Assembly: GCF_000367925.1 (NCBI RefSeq)
Contig: NZ_KB849176.1
Coordinates: 424,191-488,190, forward strand
DNA length: 64,000 bases
Direction of reading: 5' to 3'
Source of the DNA: Acinetobacter bohemicus ANC 3994
Lineage (GTDB): Bacteria; Pseudomonadota; Gammaproteobacteria; Pseudomonadales; Moraxellaceae
Shown: piece by piece, positions 63,030 through 64,000 of the stretch
How positions within the stretch are numbered: the stretch's first letter is position 1
How the letters are laid out: the number at the start of each line of letters is the position of its first letter
Position numbers and translations under genes: made by a program
Notes under the pieces: generated by a model
The model's input: only the letters and a program-made list of their open reading frames with translations
Told to the model about the DNA's origin: nothing
Database searches by the model: none

Positions 63030-64000
63030 ATGGCTATACCTGTTATTGGATTATTCGTTTATCCAAACATAAATCCTTTTCATTTCTCTATTCCTCACAT
63101 TATTTTTAATATTAAAATTGAAGATAAACTGTTATTTGAACTTAAAATTTTTTCAATAGACGGCCAACCTGTAAAAACAGAGCAATCAATGATTATTATT
63201 CCTGATGGCGGAATAGAATTAATAAAAAGCTTTGATCTTGTCATCATTCCCGGATGGGATGATTTTAATCACAAGCCTGAAGAATCTATTATAGAAGGAC
63301 TGAATCACGCCTATCAAAAAGGAATAAAGATTGTTGGTTTATGTTATGGCACTTATGCATTGGCGTATTCAGGTTTATTAAAAAATAAAAAAGCGGCTAC
63401 GCATTGGATGGCTGAACAAGATTTTAGTGAAAGATTTCCAGATATTAAACTCGATCGGGATGCACTTTATGTGGAAGATCAGAGAATGATTACCTCTGCT
63501 GGGACAGGAGCCGCATTAGACTGTTGCTTATATTTAGTGCGTGAAATGTATAACGCACAAATTGCCAATAAAGTATCGAGAGTGATGGTCATTCCTCCAC
63601 ATCGTGAAGGAGGGCAGGCTCAGTTCATTGAACAACCAATCGCAAATTCGAGTCAAGATGCACAGATTAATGTGTTACTGGATTTTTTAAGAAAAAATTT
63701 AGCTCAGCATCATGGTATTGAAACACTCGCTGAACAAACTCATATGACACGTAGAACGTTTACACGTCATTTTAAAAAAGCCACAGGAATGACTTTAGTA
63801 GAGTGGTTAAACAAGGAAAGAATTAGATATAGCTGTGAGCTGTTAGAAACAACACAGTTGTCTATTGAAAAAATAGCTGAACTTTCAGGATTTAATAATA
63901 CAGTATTGTTTAGAAAGAATTTTCGAGAAACCTATGGCACAAGTCCGAATGCTTGGAGAAAAGCATTTGGTATTGGTGGTGACGATAATCAACGCTCCAT
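63030..64000 (+). CDS. GlxA-type AraC-family regulator (partial, cut by window end)
   Basis: The open frame starts at ATG 63030 and runs past 64000 with no stop. The N-terminal half is a DJ-1/PfpI-like domain (about 1-170) with FDLVIIPGWDD and a nucleophile-elbow Cys in IVGLCYGTYALAYSG. The C-terminal half is an AraC HTH pair: LAEQTHMTRRTFTRHFKKAT, then IEKIAELSGFNNTVLFRKNF and TYGTSPNAWRKAFG. It is divergent from the secreted MBL gene and likely regulates that operon, by position only. Confidence 0.9.
   Translation, partial: MAIPVIGLFVYPNINPFHFSIPHIIFNIKIEDKLLFELKIFSIDGQPVKTEQSMIIIPDGGIELIKSFDLVIIPGWDDFNHKPEESIIEGLNHAYQKGIKIVGLCYGTYALAYSGLLKNKKAATHWMAEQDFSERFPDIKLDRDALYVEDQRMITSAGTGAALDCCLYLVREMYNAQIANKVSRVMVIPPHREGGQAQFIEQPIANSSQDAQINVLLDFLRKNLAQHHGIETLAEQTHMTRRTFTRHFKKATGMTLVEWLNKERIRYSCELLETTQLSIEKIAELSGFNNTVLFRKNFRETYGTSPNAWRKAFGIGGDDNQRS

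Overview
The window looks like the chromosome of an Acinetobacter (Moraxellaceae, Gammaproteobacteria). The evidence is moderate-to-low GC, an rnhA-dnaQ fusion, E. coli-type argG, the lldP-lldR-lldD-dld lactate cluster, a pepP/ubiH/ubiI block, fimL, a large mltD next to yejABEF, and the leader-distal end of a type I-F CRISPR array. The genus call rests on remembered gene content and order, not on a search. No integrase, transposase or phage structural gene was seen.

Layout. 1-295: the last repeats of a I-F CRISPR array. 425-5057: a small membrane peptide, a MocR-type regulator and a cyanide-insensitive cytochrome bd operon (cioA, cioB and a 40-aa DUF2474 subunit), bracketed by two look-alike hairpins. 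5228-7318: an orphan gene and a CidA/LrgA-LrgB pair. 7717-12032: uppP, then 6S RNA downstream of zapA and a coiled-coil partner, diverging from ygfB-pepP. 12043-14443: an A+T-rich Asp-box lipoprotein and a decayed ORF placed between two similar terminators, separating pepP from ubiH-ubiI. 17068-21244: a SutA-like protein and an rsmI-lpoA-yraN-dolP-esterase neighbourhood in which lpoA carries an in-frame amber codon. 21246-34263: nudC, fimL, rnhA-dnaQ, mltD with eight LysM repeats, and the yejABEF peptide importer. 34358-41538: an old-yellow-enzyme homologue, GST, four dispersed tRNA-Glu genes, a lipase-like hydrolase, an amino-acid permease, rnt and pyrC. 41684-44706: a diguanylate cyclase and argG. 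45356-51207: the lactate utilisation cluster with two LldR-type operators and a nested palindromic repeat between lldD and dld. 51317-53579: fadH and tRNA-Ser(UGA). 53731-60365: an HxlR-regulated redox/hydrolase cluster. 60744-64000: HD-domain, isochorismatase-like and secreted metallo-hydrolase genes, divergent from a GlxA-type AraC regulator cut by the window edge.

The most promising unit is 53731-60365. Two divergent operons (SDR, MDR and a broken aldo-keto reductase; two paralogous alpha/beta hydrolases, one exported and one cytoplasmic, an SCP2-like protein and an ene-reductase) sit beside an HxlR regulator. A near-identical 23-bp inverted repeat occurs in the intergenic region between the two operons (56049-56071) and just upstream of hxlR (60343-60365). 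It is a strong candidate for the operator of a small electrophile- or quinone-responsive regulon whose substrate is unknown.

Other points worth checking are the amber codon in lpoA, which lies where the reading frame continues exactly to a TAATG junction with yraN; the twin hairpins around the cytochrome bd locus; and unlisted short genes (DUF2474, a 36-aa membrane peptide, 6S RNA).
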